Source: Acidovorax sp. NB1
Lineage (GTDB): Bacteria > Pseudomonadota > Gammaproteobacteria > Burkholderiales > Burkholderiaceae_C
Length of the DNA: 47,863 nt
Assembly: GCF_005405905.1 (NCBI RefSeq)
Contig: NZ_BJHU01000020.1
Location: 1-47,863 of the forward strand
Reading direction: 5' to 3'
The translations under genes were made by a program, and so were the position numbers. Positions 19,839 to 29,594 of the stretch are shown here, piece by piece. The notes beneath the pieces were generated by a model that was not told where the DNA came from, made no database searches, and saw only the letters and a program-made list of their open reading frames with translations. The stretch's first letter is position 1, and each line of letters starts with the position of its first letter.

Positions 19839-19869
19839 TAGCTATCAAAAATATAGCTATCAGTGCTTA
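19839..19869. repeat. Dispersed repeat copy B after the nos operon
   Basis: tagctatcaaaaatatagct followed by atcagtgctta lies between the nos operon end (19792) and the convergent rhlE stop (19911). It belongs to the same family as the copy at 5559. No stronger terminator is visible between the two convergent genes. Confidence 0.6.
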
Positions 19870-19910
19870 CTGGCCGCGCGGTAGAGGCCAAAAAACCTTC
19901 AAACCAGCGC

Positions 19911-21422
19911 TCACTGCGCCGAGGTTTCGGGCTGGACGGCTTTGAACAGTGCAGCCACCTTGCGCTTGGGCTTGATGTTGGCCGAGATGCTGCTGCGCGG
20001 CGCGGCCTTGGTCGCGGCCTCCCAGGCGGGGGCGGCGTCCGAGGCTGGGCTCGCCTCGTAGGGTTTCTCGAAGAACGGGTCACGCGAGACTGCTGCGGGG
20101 CGGAAGCCCCGGTGCTGGTCGCGTGGCTCGCGGGATTCGCGGGACTCACGTCCTCCCCGGTAGTCGCGATCCCGTTCACGGCGCGGGCCCGCGCTGCCCA
20201 GGGCATCGCGGCCGTCGCCGGTCTCGCCCGCTTCGCGCCAGGCACGGCGGCCGTCGTTGATGCGGCCCCGGGGCTGGTCTTCTTCGTATTCGACGGCTTC
20301 CAGCTCGATCTTCTTCTTGATCAGCTTCTCGATGTCGGCCACCAGGCGCGCATCGCTGCCCGACACCAGCGTGACCGCCAGGCCGGACGCGCCCGCACGG
20401 CCCGTGCGGCCAATGCGGTGCACATAGTCTTCGGCGTTGAAGGGCACGTCGAAGTTGAACACGGCGGGCACGTCCTTGATGTCCAGGCCGCGCGCGGCCA
20501 CATCGGTACACACCAGCAGGTCCACTTCGCCCTTCTTGAAGGCTTCCAGCGCCTTGAGGCGCTCGTCCTGGCTCTTGTCGCCATGCAGGGCAGCCGTCTT
20601 GAGGCCCTCGCGCTCCAGGCTCCGTGCCAGGCGCGCGCAGCCGAGTTTGCTGTTCACGAAGATGAAGGCCTGCTTGATGCCGCGCGTCTTGAGCACCTGG
20701 TGGATGGCGCGGCGCTTGTCGTCGTCACCCGCGCTGTAGAAGCGCTGCTCCACGGTGGAGGCCGTCTCGTTCGGGCGGGCCACCTCGATGGTGATGGGGT
20801 TTTGCAGGTAGCTGCTGGCCAGGCGCTTGATCTCGGGCGAGAAGGTGGCACTGAACAGCAGCGTGGTGCGGGTCTTGGGCAGGTAGCTCAGGATGCGCTG
20901 CAGGTCGGGCAGGAAGCCGATATCCAGCATGCGGTCGGCCTCGTCGAGCACCACGTACTCGACCTGGTTGAGCACCGCGTTCTTGGCCTCGATGTGGTCC
21001 AGCAGGCGGCCCGGCGTGGCCACCAGCACCTCGACGCCTTTTTTCAGCTCGATGGTCTGGGGCTTCATGTCCATGCCGCCAAACACCACGGTGCTGCGCA
21101 GCTTGGTGTGCTTGGCGTACAGCGCGATCTGCTGCGCGACCTGGTCGGCCAGCTCGCGCGTGGGCAGCAGCACCAGGGCGCGCACAGGGTGGCGGGCGGG
21201 CGAGGTGGAGCTGTTTTCGTGCTTGAGCAGGCGCTGCAGCAGGGGCAGCGAGAAGGCGGCGGTCTTGCCGGTGCCGGTCTGGGCGGCACCCATCACGTCC
21301 TGGCCGGTGAGCACGACCGGAATGGCCTGCTCCTGGATGGGCGTCATGGACTCGTAGCCCATTTCGGCCACGGCACGTGCCAGCGGCTCGGCCAGCGATA
21401 GATTGGAAAAGGAACTAGTCAT
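19911..21422 (-). CDS. rhlE: DEAD-box RNA helicase, RhlE type
   Basis: ATP-dependent RNA unwinding in ribosome assembly and RNA turnover. 503 aa: Q motif TPIQEQAIP, motif I AQTGTGKT (47-54), Ia PTRELADQ, II DEAD, III SAT, and VI HRIGRTGRAG. A long basic/Arg-Asp-rich tail (DRDYRGGRESRESREPRD) is typical of RNA-binding extensions. I place the start at the ATG at 21422 (MTSSFSNLSLAEPLARAV) by homology; the frame opens 17 codons earlier but that part resembles nothing. The ribosome-binding site is poor. A roughly 400-bp leader with a strong hairpin lies upstream. Confidence 0.93.
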   Translation of the reverse strand: MTSSFSNLSLAEPLARAVAEMGYESMTPIQEQAIPVVLTGQDVMGAAQTGTGKTAAFSLPLLQRLLKHENSSTSPARHPVRALVLLPTRELADQVAQQIALYAKHTKLRSTVVFGGMDMKPQTIELKKGVEVLVATPGRLLDHIEAKNAVLNQVEYVVLDEADRMLDIGFLPDLQRILSYLPKTRTTLLFSATFSPEIKRLASSYLQNPITIEVARPNETASTVEQRFYSAGDDDKRRAIHQVLKTRGIKQAFIFVNSKLGCARLARSLEREGLKTAALHGDKSQDERLKALEAFKKGEVDLLVCTDVAARGLDIKDVPAVFNFDVPFNAEDYVHRIGRTGRAGASGLAVTLVSGSDARLVADIEKLIKKKIELEAVEYEEDQPRGRINDGRRAWREAGETGDGRDALGSAGPRRERDRDYRGGRESRESREPRDQHRGFRPAAVSRDPFFEKPYEASPASDAAPAWEAATKAAPRSSISANIKPKRKVAALFKAVQPETSAQ

Positions 21423-21606
21423 TAAAAGCGTGTTTGTAGGCGACGCTGAATTTATGTCTGAGCAATGTGGCACGCCCTTGGGAGGGGGCTGGCTGCAAGG
21501 CGCAAACCGCAGCCGGGCTGGTGGCCCGGCGAGGAGTGCAACGCCGCAGAGAGGGCCCCAGCGGGCAATGTGCCGTGCGCCGGGGACTGTTGGGGCGTTG
21601 CGCTAG

Positions 21607-21661
21607 AACCTGCTCACGATCTCCCGCGGCACCGGGGGCCGCGCGAGGTCATGAACAGGCT
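21607..21661 (-). other. Long hairpin upstream of rhlE (leader structure or repeat)
   Basis: Arms 21607-21630 and 21638-21661 pair over 24 positions with a 7-nt loop. In the rhlE-sense RNA four of the five DNA mismatches are examined as follows: three become G-U wobbles, leaving about two true mismatches. A shorter stem (gccgggc/gcccggc) lies at 21512-21530 and a dispersed-repeat copy C (tactattttgatagct) at 21763-21778. The gap 21423-21826 holds no gene I can support. Whether the structure is transcribed is unknown. Confidence 0.55.
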
Positions 21662-21826
21662 CGCAGCCCTCTATTGTCGCACCGGTGGCCCAAAAAGCGA
21701 TTTTTTGCGCTACGGAGTAGCGCGCAGCACAGGCCAGCAGGCGGCGCGAGGCACCCATTTACTACTATTTTGATAGCTTAAAAAGCACACCCATTGCGCG
21801 CATAGGCCAATTTTTGCTTGTGAAAA

Positions 21827-23989
21827 TCACTCGAGCACGGCCCGCAGCTGGCGCGTGGTGACCGCCAGCCGCCTCGCCCCGATCTGCGCGAGGTTATTCA
21901 TCACCGTGAGCGCAGCCTCGGGGTATTGCCGGGCCCAGGCGTCGAAATGTGCGCGCGACAGCCGCACCAGGTGCGCAGGCCCGCGCTCGGCCCCGGCGCA
22001 GGCGCTGCGGGCCGCACCGTTGAGGAATGCCATCTCGCCAAACGCCATGCCCGGCCCCACGGTGGCCAGGCGCAGGCCCTTGTCGGGCGGCCACAGGGTC
22101 ACCAAGGTGATGTGGCCCGACTTGACCACCAGCAGGTCGTGGTCGGTGTCGCCCGCGCGGAAGACCACGCCGTGGGCGGGCACGTCCAGCGGCTCCAGCA
22201 GGGCCATGAGCGCGTCGGCGGCGGCACGGGGCACGCCCTCGCCGATTTCGCCCAGCAGGTCACGCTCGGGGCGCGCAGGACGCTGCTCGATGGGGCGCTG
22301 CGACAGGATGCCGGCCTCGGCCCATTCCAGCGCGCGGTCCAGGTCGGCAAAGGCGCGCACATGTTCGCCCGCGTGGTCGGCGGCCAGGGGGTCGAGCGCC
22401 GCCACGGCGGCTGCAATGCCCTGCTGGCCCAGGTCGCGCACCAGCGCGCGCAGCTGGGCCAGCGCCGTGCTGTCCCAGGCGGGCACGCGGCCCGCATCCA
22501 GAATCACCCAGCGGTGGCGCGGCTGCAGCAGCATGCGCACCTGCTCGGCCAGGTGGGCCGCCACGCCAAACGACATCACGCCCTGCAGCTCGAACACGGC
22601 CACCTGGTTCATGCGGGGCGCGAGCCAGGTGTCCGAGCCCGCGCGGCGCAGGCGCCGCGAGCGCAGCTCGCCATCCAGCCGCACATGGCGCAGCACCGTG
22701 GCGGCCGAGTCGTGCAGCAGCACAAAGGTGGCCACCACCAGGCCCGCCACCAGCGCGCCCACGCCGCCCATCACGGCAAACACCAGGGCCACCAGCCAGC
22801 TCTGCGCCCAAGTCACGCGCGAGCGGCGTGCATAACCCAGCGACCACATCAGCCCCGGCACCTGCATCAGCCCGGCCAGCACCAACCCACCCGCCAGACA
22901 GGCCATGGGCACCCAGTGCAGCCACCACGGCCCCGTGAGGGCCACGCCCAGCATGATCGCAGCGTGCCAGCGCGGCGCATCACGCGATGCGCCCGCCTGC
23001 GCCAGCACGATGCGCGAGCGCGACGCGCTGGTGGACGCCGGAATCATGCCCGCCAGGCCACACAGCGCGCCCAGCAGGCTTTCGCGGCGCAGGGCCAGGT
23101 TGGCGTCACCGCGCAGGCCGTGGTCCAGTTCCAGTTCCTGGTTGAAGACCAGAATTTCGAGGCTGTTGACCAGCGCCATCAGGAGCGCCAGTACCACCAG
23201 GGCCGCGCCCTGCTGCTGCGCCAGGGCCATCCAGGGGATGCCACTCCAGTCCGGCAGCGGCGGCCAGGCAAACACACTCGGCTGCACGGCAGGCACCAGC
23301 ACGGCCCCGGGCCCGCCGCTCCACCACCCTGCCGCCGCCACAATCAGCGCCACCACGGCCACTGCCGTCAGCAGGCCAGGCATGCGCGGCCAGCGGCCCC
23401 GCAGCCACCAGGCCAGCCCCACTACGGCCCCGGCCGCCAGCGCATGCCAGCCCAGCTGGGCATCCCAGGCTGCAGCCGCCCCGGCGCCAAAGCCGTTGCG
23501 CACCTGGCCCAGCACCATCGACAGGCCCACGCCCGCCGCAAACCCGTGGGTGACCGAAATCGGCAAGAACCGCGCCACCGACGCCAGCCGCAGCACACCC
23601 AGCAGCCACTGAAAGACAAACGCCAGCGCCACTGTGGCCCCGCTCACGGCCAGCACCTGCCGCGCATTCAGCCCCAGCGCGGGCGCGGCGCCGTGGGCCG
23701 TGGCCAGCACGGCCGCAAACAGCAGCGCCACCACCGTGGTGGGCGCATACACCACACCCGCACGGGGCGCCAGCAGCGTGAGCAGCAGGCCCGGCAGCGC
23801 GGCCGACCACAGGGCCAGCGCCGCCAATGAATAGTCGCCCGCCAGGGGCGCAAACGCCAGCAACCCCAGGCCCACGGCATGGGGCACGGTGACCGCCGCC
23901 GCAGACCAGGCCGCCGCCGCGCCCGAGGGCTGCGTTGCGGGGTCAGGCGCCCGGTGGGATGGCGCCGCCAGGGGCGCTGCGGAGGACAT
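21827..23989 (-). CDS. SulP-family anion transporter with STAS and cyclic-nucleotide-binding domains
   Basis: 720 aa. About 10-12 membrane helices occupy residues 30-430, with SulP-like segments (GVVYAPTTVVALLFA, FLPISVTHGFAAGVGLSMVLGQ, LELDHGLRGDANLALRRES, GMIPASTSASRSRI). A STAS domain covers about 450-560 (VAVFELQGVMSFGVAAHL, WVILDAGRVPAWDSTAL). A cNMP-binding domain covers about 580-710 (VVFRAGDTDHDLLVVKSGHITL, GMAFGEMAFLNGAARSACAGAE). The substrate is probably sulfate, bicarbonate or a dicarboxylate and cannot be told from sequence. The fused sensor suggests gating by cAMP-like nucleotides. It lies 38 bases after ypfJ on the same strand. Confidence 0.9.
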   Translation of the reverse strand: MSSAAPLAAPSHRAPDPATQPSGAAAAWSAAAVTVPHAVGLGLLAFAPLAGDYSLAALALWSAALPGLLLTLLAPRAGVVYAPTTVVALLFAAVLATAHGAAPALGLNARQVLAVSGATVALAFVFQWLLGVLRLASVARFLPISVTHGFAAGVGLSMVLGQVRNGFGAGAAAAWDAQLGWHALAAGAVVGLAWWLRGRWPRMPGLLTAVAVVALIVAAAGWWSGGPGAVLVPAVQPSVFAWPPLPDWSGIPWMALAQQQGAALVVLALLMALVNSLEILVFNQELELDHGLRGDANLALRRESLLGALCGLAGMIPASTSASRSRIVLAQAGASRDAPRWHAAIMLGVALTGPWWLHWVPMACLAGGLVLAGLMQVPGLMWSLGYARRSRVTWAQSWLVALVFAVMGGVGALVAGLVVATFVLLHDSAATVLRHVRLDGELRSRRLRRAGSDTWLAPRMNQVAVFELQGVMSFGVAAHLAEQVRMLLQPRHRWVILDAGRVPAWDSTALAQLRALVRDLGQQGIAAAVAALDPLAADHAGEHVRAFADLDRALEWAEAGILSQRPIEQRPARPERDLLGEIGEGVPRAAADALMALLEPLDVPAHGVVFRAGDTDHDLLVVKSGHITLVTLWPPDKGLRLATVGPGMAFGEMAFLNGAARSACAGAERGPAHLVRLSRAHFDAWARQYPEAALTVMNNLAQIGARRLAVTTRQLRAVLE

Positions 23990-24027
23990 GGGCCGTGGTC
24001 TTCAAAACCCGTACGGGCTGCGGCGGC

Positions 24028-24915
24028 CTACAGGCTGCGCGCAGCAAAGGTGTCGCAGGCCTTCACGCTGCCGTTCTGCAGGCCGTTGTGGAACCAGCGC
24101 TGGCGCTGGGCACTGGTGCCGTGGGTGAAACTCTCGGGCACCACGGCGCCGCCCTGGGCGCGCTGCAGCGCGTCGTCACCGATCTTGGCGGCCGCGTTCA
24201 TGGCCTCTTCCACATCGCCCTGCTCCAGGATCTGACGCGCGTTCTGCGCGTGGTGGGCCCACACGCCCGCAAAACAGTCGGCCTGCAGCTCCAGCCGCAC
24301 CGACAGTGCGTTGTATTCGGCCTTGCTCACCCGGCCACGCATCTGGTCCACCTTGCCGCTGATGCCCAGCTGGTTCTGCACATGGTGGCCCACCTCGTGC
24401 GCGATCACATAGGCCTGGGCAAAGTCGCCCGGGGCGCCCAGGCGGTTCTTGAGGGTTTCATAAAAGCCCAGGTCGATGTAGACCTTCTGGTCGGCCGGGC
24501 AGTAGAACGGGCCCATGGCCGCCTGGCCGGTGCCGCAGGCCGTGGGCGTGGCGCCCCGGAACAGCACCAGGCGTGGCTCCTGGTAGCGGCCGCCCCCCTG
24601 GCTGAACACCTGGCCCCACACATCCTCGGTGTCGGCCAGCACCGTGCCCACAAAGCGGGCCATGGTGTCGTCCGCTGGCGGGCGGTGTGCAGGGCCCGGG
24701 TGCTGCTGCACCTGCGCGGGTGACCCGCCACCACTGAGCAGCCCCAGAATCGTCAACGGATTGATACCCAGCACCCAGCCCCCCAGCAGGGCGATCACGA
24801 TGGTGCCGATGCCAATGCTGCGCCCGCCGAATACCGGCGATCCGCCCCCGCCGCCGCCATCATCGCCACGGCGGTCTTCCACGTTGTCGGATTCGCGATT
24901 GCCTTCCCATTTCAT
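24028..24915 (-). CDS. ypfJ: YpfJ/KPN_02809-family neutral zinc metallopeptidase
   Basis: 295 aa. An acidic/Gly-rich N-terminus ([18 protein letters not shown]) precedes one membrane helix (about 34-60), and the rest is a periplasm-facing zinc-peptidase domain with HEVGHH (His173, Glu174, His177). Family landmarks: [27 protein letters not shown] is the block before the zinc site, then [15 protein letters not shown] with the third ligand region, and [17 protein letters not shown] near the end. Function in bacteria is poorly known. It is divergent from pcp and probably co-transcribed with the SulP gene. Confidence 0.93.
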   Translation of the reverse strand: MKWEGNRESDNVEDRRGDDGGGGGGSPVFGGRSIGIGTIVIALLGGWVLGINPLTILGLLSGGGSPAQVQQHPGPAHRPPADDTMARFVGTVLADTEDVWGQVFSQGGGRYQEPRLVLFRGATPTACGTGQAAMGPFYCPADQKVYIDLGFYETLKNRLGAPGDFAQAYVIAHEVGHHVQNQLGISGKVDQMRGRVSKAEYNALSVRLELQADCFAGVWAHHAQNARQILEQGDVEEAMNAAAKIGDDALQRAQGGAVVPESFTHGTSAQRQRWFHNGLQNGSVKACDTFAARSL

Positions 24916-25033
24916 GCCAGATCTCCTGCGCCCTCCTGCGGTTGGAAGGCCAATGCTGGATATTACGCGCCGTGCAGGTGCAGCCAGGGCGAACTACGAT
25001 GCATGCCTGCCACAGGCCCGCCGCACCGCTTCC

Positions 25034-25708
25034 ATGATCAACGACACCCGCCACCTCACACCCCCGCCCGACAAGGTGATCCTGCTCACCGGCTTCGACC
25101 CCTTCGGCGGCGATCCACTCAACCCCAGCTGGCTGATTGCCCAGGCGCTGCACGGCCAGCACATAGGCGGCCACCGGGTGGTGGCGGCGCAGCTGCCCAC
25201 GGTGTTTGGTCAGTCGCTGCAGCAGCTGGCAGCGCTGGTGCACACACACCAGCCCGCGCTGACGGTATGCCTGGGCCTGGCGGGCGGGCGCAGTGCGCTG
25301 TCGCTGGAGCGCATCGGCATCAACATCAACGACGCCCGCATCCCCGACAACACTGGCGCCCAGCCCATCGACACACCCGTGGCAACCGACGGGCCCGCCG
25401 CCTACTTCGCCAGCCTGCCCGTCAAGGCCATGCTGCGCGCCGTGCAGCGCGCGGGCTTGCCCTGCGAGGTATCGCAGACGGCGGGCACCTTTGTCTGCAA
25501 CCATGTGCTGTATGGCCTGTTGCACCTGCTGGCGCAGGGCGCAGGCCCCGCCGGGGCGCGGGGCGGCTTTGTGCATGTGCCCTGGCTCACCGGGCAGGGG
25601 GCGCCCCACCTGCCGCTGCGCGACATGGTGCGCGGCATCCACACCGCGCTGTGGGCGGCCGTGCTGGCCCCGCAAGACATCACCCTGCAGGCCGGAGCCA
25701 CACACTGA
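25034..25708 (+). CDS. pcp: Pyroglutamyl-peptidase I
   Basis: Cysteine peptidase removing N-terminal 5-oxoproline from peptides in the cytoplasm. 224 aa, slightly longer than the usual ~215. The catalytic triad is visible: Glu92 (SLERIGIN), Cys155 (AGTFVCNHVLYG) and His181 (GFVHVPW). The N-terminal ILLTGFDPFGGDPLNPSW is the family hallmark. The frame is open upstream, but the ATG at 25034 is the first near the homologous N-terminus. It is followed at 98 bases by the cyclodeaminase-family gene. Confidence 0.95.
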   Translation: MINDTRHLTPPPDKVILLTGFDPFGGDPLNPSWLIAQALHGQHIGGHRVVAAQLPTVFGQSLQQLAALVHTHQPALTVCLGLAGGRSALSLERIGININDARIPDNTGAQPIDTPVATDGPAAYFASLPVKAMLRAVQRAGLPCEVSQTAGTFVCNHVLYGLLHLLAQGAGPAGARGGFVHVPWLTGQGAPHLPLRDMVRGIHTALWAAVLAPQDITLQAGATH

Positions 25709-25805
25709 GACCGCCTGTGGGCAGCACACCGAAGATGCCCTGAAAAACAGGGGGTTGCCTCTGCCCGGCAGTCCCAAAACGCTGGCCGCTGTGTACAGTC
25801 AGGCC

Positions 25806-26765
25806 ATGTCTTTTGCCCCCTCCACCCTGGCCACAGGCACGCTGGATGCAGCCGCCACCGCGCAGCGGCTGCCCTGGTCAGCCCTGGCCGACGAAATCGC
25901 CGAGTTGCTGCACGACAGCACCGTCTCAGTCCCGCCGCGCAGCGTGTTGCCCCTGGCCCAGGGCGGCAGCCTGTTCCTTATGCCCGCCACCGACCGCAGC
26001 GTGGCCATGACCAAGCTCATCACCTTCACTCCCGCCAACGCGGGCACAGGGCGCCCCTCGATCCAGGGCGACGTGGTGGTGTTCGACATCGCCACCGGCG
26101 CGCGCCAGCTGGTGCTGGACGGCCCCACAGTCACGGCCCGGCGCACGGCTGCTATCTCGCTGCTGGCAGCGCGGCACCTGGCACCGTCGCCGCAAGGCCC
26201 CTTGCTCATCGTGGGCGCGGGGGTGCAGGGCCTGGCCCATGCCGAAGCCTTTGTGCTCGGGCTGGGCGTGAAGGAGGTCTGGATCACCTCGCGCAGCGCC
26301 GCCAGCGCCGAAACCCTGGCTATGCAGGTGCGTGCACTGGGCGCCCAGGTGCGGGTGGTGGGCGATGCCAACGCGGCCCTGGCGCACTGCCCCCTGGTGG
26401 CCGCCTGCACCACAGCCAGCAGCCTGGTACTGCATGCCACGCCCCGGCCCGATGCATTCATCACCGCAGTGGGCGCCTTCACCCCCACCATGGCCGAGCT
26501 GGCGCCCGCGCTGTGCCTGCACGTGGCGCAGCATGGCAGCATCGTGGTGGACACGGCCGACGCCAGCCACGAGGCGGGCGATTTGCTGCAAGCCGGGCTG
26601 GACGTGGCCGCCCTACCCGTGCTGCGGGACGTGGTGTGCGGCCCGTGGGCGCCCCGCACGCCTGCAGGGCCTGTGCTGTTCAAGAGCTGCGGCTGGGCCG
26701 GCTGGGACCTGGCCGCCGCACGGCTGGCCCTGCGCCAGGGCGCTGCGCAGCGCCCTGCCACCTGA
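25806..26765 (+). CDS. Ornithine cyclodeaminase/mu-crystallin-family NAD(P)-dependent enzyme
   Basis: 319 aa. The fold is recognised from VPPRSVLPLAQGGSLFLMPA, MTKLITFTPANAGTGRPSIQG, the TARRTAAISLLAA helix and a Rossmann motif LLIVGAGVQGLAHAEAF. Members include ornithine cyclodeaminase, alanine dehydrogenase and delta-1-pyrroline-2-carboxylate reductase. The bias here (short sequence, SIQGDVVVFD) reminds me of the pyrroline-2-carboxylate reductase group, but I cannot fix the substrate. It lies 10 bases before the diguanylate cyclase gene, and so may share a transcript. Confidence 0.85.
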   Translation: MSFAPSTLATGTLDAAATAQRLPWSALADEIAELLHDSTVSVPPRSVLPLAQGGSLFLMPATDRSVAMTKLITFTPANAGTGRPSIQGDVVVFDIATGARQLVLDGPTVTARRTAAISLLAARHLAPSPQGPLLIVGAGVQGLAHAEAFVLGLGVKEVWITSRSAASAETLAMQVRALGAQVRVVGDANAALAHCPLVAACTTASSLVLHATPRPDAFITAVGAFTPTMAELAPALCLHVAQHGSIVVDTADASHEAGDLLQAGLDVAALPVLRDVVCGPWAPRTPAGPVLFKSCGWAGWDLAAARLALRQGAAQRPAT

Positions 26766-26775
26766 CAGGTCTCCC

Positions 26776-28476
26776 ATGGCACTGCTCGTGCGCTTTTCAG
26801 ACCACAGCCTGCGCATGCAGATTGCGCTGGTGTTCGGCACGCTGGTCATCGCGCTGGCCGTGCTGCTGTCCCTGGGTTTTGGCGAGCTGCTCAAACACCG
26901 CATCCAGCGCGACGCGGGGGATTCGCTGCAGGCCGTGGCCGACAACGCAGGCAAGCTGCTGGCCACCGGCCTGATGCAGCGCAGCCTGGAGGCCGAGGTG
27001 CTGGCCAGTGCCGCCATGGTCTGGTCCGCAGGGCTGGATTCGCCCGAGGCCCAGCACATGCTGGCCCGCAGCCAGGCCATGCAGCCCAGCAACCTCTGGA
27101 TTGGTGTGGCCGACGCGCAAGGGGTGGTGCGCAACGCCACGGGCGGCCTGCTGCTGGGCCACAGTGTGGCCCAGCGCCCCTGGTTCCAGCGGGGCCTGCA
27201 AGAGGTGCATGTGGGCGACGTGCACCCCGCCCAGCTGCTGGAGAGCCTGCTGCCCCCCACGGCCTCGGGCGAGCCGCACCGGTTTGTCGATTTCGCAGCC
27301 CCCATCCGCATCGGCCCGACCACCGTGGGCGTGCTGGGCATCCACGGCAGCTGGGAATGGTCGCGCGAGGTGCTGGAAGGCCTCACGCCGTCCACTTCGG
27401 CTGAAGACGCGGTGGAACTCTTCATCTTCGACCGCCAGGGCCAGATGATCCTGGCACCCCGCCGGCACGGCACCATGCTGCAAGCCGCCGGCCAGCGCCT
27501 GCCCGAGGGCATTCACATCAACAACAACCGCGATGGCGGAAGCCTGCAGACGGCGGTGGTGCCCTGGCTCGACGGCAATCGCTACCTTACGGCCGCCACG
27601 CAGCTGCAACCCCGCAATGCCGCCAGCGACCTGGGCTGGCGCATCGTGGCGCGCCAGCCAGTCGAGCTGGCATTTGCCGAGGCCGACCGCACCGTGCGCA
27701 TGGCCCTCGCCATCGGCCTGACGGCCGCGCTCATGGCATCGGCCCTGGCCTGGATGGCCGCACGCCGCCTGAGCGATGCCCTGTACGCACTGGCCGATGC
27801 CGCCAGCGCCGTGGAGGCGGGCCACCCTGGCAGCAACATCCCGGCCATGGACAGCAACCGCGAGGTGCGCCAGCTCTCCCAGGCGCTGGGCCGCATGACC
27901 CACCGGCTGCTGGCCGCCCGCGAGGCCATGGAAGAAAAGGTACGCCTGCGCACCCTGGAGCTGGAGGCCGCCAATCGAGCCCTCGATCTGCAGGCCCGCA
28001 CCGACGCCCTCACCGGGCTGCTGAACCGGCGCGGCTTTGAAACGCAGATGGCGTTTGCGCTGGCGCTCGCCCGGCGCAGCACCCGGCCCCTGAGCCTGAT
28101 TGCGGTGGATGTGGACCATTTCAAGCGCGTGAACGACACCTATGGCCACGAGGCCGGGGACGAGGTCCTGCGTCGGCTGGCGCGCACGCTCGAAACACGG
28201 CTGCGTGGCTCGGACGTGATCGCGCGGCTCGGTGGCGAGGAGTTTGTGGCGCTGCTGCCCGACACCGACCTGGAAGGCGCTCGTGCGATTGCGCAGACCC
28301 TGGTCACCGCCATGGCACAGCAGCAGGACCCGGTGGTCGGCACCATCACCGTGAGTGCGGGCGTGGCCAGCATGCGGGGCGCCGATGACACCGGCGACGC
28401 CATCCTGCGGCGCGGCGACATCGCGCTCTACGAGGCCAAGGGCCAGGGCCGTAACCGGGTCTGTGTGGAGGACTGA
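26776..28476 (+). CDS. Membrane diguanylate cyclase with periplasmic dCache-like sensor
   Basis: 566 aa: helix 1 (about 13-37), a periplasmic sensing domain of ~270 residues with Cache features (LWIGVADAQGVVRNATGG, RPWFQRGLQEVHVGDVH), helix 2 (about 312-335), a HAMP linker, a short coiled coil, then GGDEF. The active loop is GGEEF (486-490), and RGSD five residues before it is the inhibitory I-site. The enzyme should make c-di-GMP with product inhibition. The start is the ATG at 26776. It converges on the small gene at 28524. Confidence 0.95.
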   Translation: MALLVRFSDHSLRMQIALVFGTLVIALAVLLSLGFGELLKHRIQRDAGDSLQAVADNAGKLLATGLMQRSLEAEVLASAAMVWSAGLDSPEAQHMLARSQAMQPSNLWIGVADAQGVVRNATGGLLLGHSVAQRPWFQRGLQEVHVGDVHPAQLLESLLPPTASGEPHRFVDFAAPIRIGPTTVGVLGIHGSWEWSREVLEGLTPSTSAEDAVELFIFDRQGQMILAPRRHGTMLQAAGQRLPEGIHINNNRDGGSLQTAVVPWLDGNRYLTAATQLQPRNAASDLGWRIVARQPVELAFAEADRTVRMALAIGLTAALMASALAWMAARRLSDALYALADAASAVEAGHPGSNIPAMDSNREVRQLSQALGRMTHRLLAAREAMEEKVRLRTLELEAANRALDLQARTDALTGLLNRRGFETQMAFALALARRSTRPLSLIAVDVDHFKRVNDTYGHEAGDEVLRRLARTLETRLRGSDVIARLGGEEFVALLPDTDLEGARAIAQTLVTAMAQQQDPVVGTITVSAGVASMRGADDTGDAILRRGDIALYEAKGQGRNRVCVED

Positions 28477-28523
28477 GGCTTGCCTTCTGCCGGTGGGCAG
28501 CGGTGCGCAGCGTCTGCTTTCTG

Positions 28524-28820
28524 CTATCCCGGCTGGGGGGCGTCGAAGTAGGCCTGCAGCTGGGCTGCCAGGTGGTGAAGATCCCCGTCTGCCTCTGAGC
28601 GCGCCAGCGCCAGCTGCTCCAGCGCGTAGGGGCGGTGGCCCAGCATCATGGACATGTTCACGCAGTGGCCACTGGCAGCCATCTTCAGCGCAAACGCATT
28701 TAGCAACTCGCAAGGCCAGTAGGTGGCCAGCGAACCACTGGCAGAGCCCCCGGCAGCCAGCCCCGGGCCCAAGGCCTTGGCGGGTGCAGCGGGCACAGAA
28801 GGTGCAGCAAAGCTCAGCAT
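28524..28820 (-). CDS. Small conserved-looking protein of unknown function
   Basis: 98 aa. The Ala/Pro/Gly-rich N-terminus looks disordered. The C-terminal part (CVNMSMMLGHRPYALEQLALARSEADGDLHHLAAQLQAYFD) resembles a short helical domain I have seen in other Comamonadaceae small proteins, without a name. No signal peptide is obvious. It stands alone between the convergent diguanylate cyclase and dcd. It could also be a chance frame. Confidence 0.55.
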   Translation of the reverse strand: MLSFAAPSVPAAPAKALGPGLAAGGSASGSLATYWPCELLNAFALKMAASGHCVNMSMMLGHRPYALEQLALARSEADGDLHHLAAQLQAYFDAPQPG

Positions 28821-28969
28821 GGCAAGACTCCATCAGGCCGCCAGACCACGCGGCGGCATGGGGTCATGCTAAAAAAACCGCTGCAGCCTGCCATTCGGCC
28901 AAAGAGCTGAGGCCACGTAGGACGAAACCCCAGAAAACCTGTTGCGCCCCCGCCTCCACCCGATTCGGG

Positions 28970-29542
28970 TCAGGCCTTGGGCAGCGTCACGCCCACCTGG
29001 CCCTGGTACTTGCCGCCCCGGTCGCGGTAGCTGACCTCGCAGACATCGTCCTTGTCGCTCTCGAAGAACAACACCTGGGCGCAGCCCTCGCCCGCGTAGA
29101 TGCGTGCGGGCAGCGGCGTGGTGTTACTGAACTCCAGCGTCACATAGCCTTCCCACTCGGGCTCGAACGGGGTCACGTTGACGATGATGCCGCAGCGGGC
29201 ATAGGTGCTTTTGCCCAGGCAGACGGTGAGCACGTTGCGCGGAATGCGGAAGTATTCGACCGTGCGGGCCAGCGCAAAGCTGTTGGGCGGGATGATGCAG
29301 CTGTCGCCCTCGAAATCGACAAAACTCTTTTCGTCGAAGTTCTTCGGGTCCACCACCGTGCTGTGGATGTTGGTGAATACCTTGAATTCGGGCGCGCAGC
29401 GGATGTCATAGCCGTAGCTGCTGGTGCCGTAGCTGATGATCCTGCGGCCCTCGGCCTCACGCACCTGGCCGGGCTCGAAAGGCTCGATCATGCCGTGCTC
29501 GGCCGCCATGCGGCGGATCCATTTGTCGCTCTTGATGCTCAT
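28970..29542 (-). CDS. dcd: dCTP deaminase
   Basis: Converts dCTP to dUTP, supplying dTMP synthesis. 190 aa, family-typical. Motifs: [13 protein letters not shown] at the N-terminus, [17 protein letters not shown], the [17 protein letters not shown] block, [30 protein letters not shown] with the catalytic Glu region, and [13 protein letters not shown]. It lies downstream of guaD on the same strand, with an 85-bp gap holding a dispersed repeat. Confidence 0.96.
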   Translation of the reverse strand: MSIKSDKWIRRMAAEHGMIEPFEPGQVREAEGRRIISYGTSSYGYDIRCAPEFKVFTNIHSTVVDPKNFDEKSFVDFEGDSCIIPPNSFALARTVEYFRIPRNVLTVCLGKSTYARCGIIVNVTPFEPEWEGYVTLEFSNTTPLPARIYAGEGCAQVLFFESDKDDVCEVSYRDRGGKYQGQVGVTLPKA

Positions 29543-29594
29543 AGCAGAACTCCCTGCGCAATCGCCTGGCTGCTTTTCATGAAAACTGCCGGGC

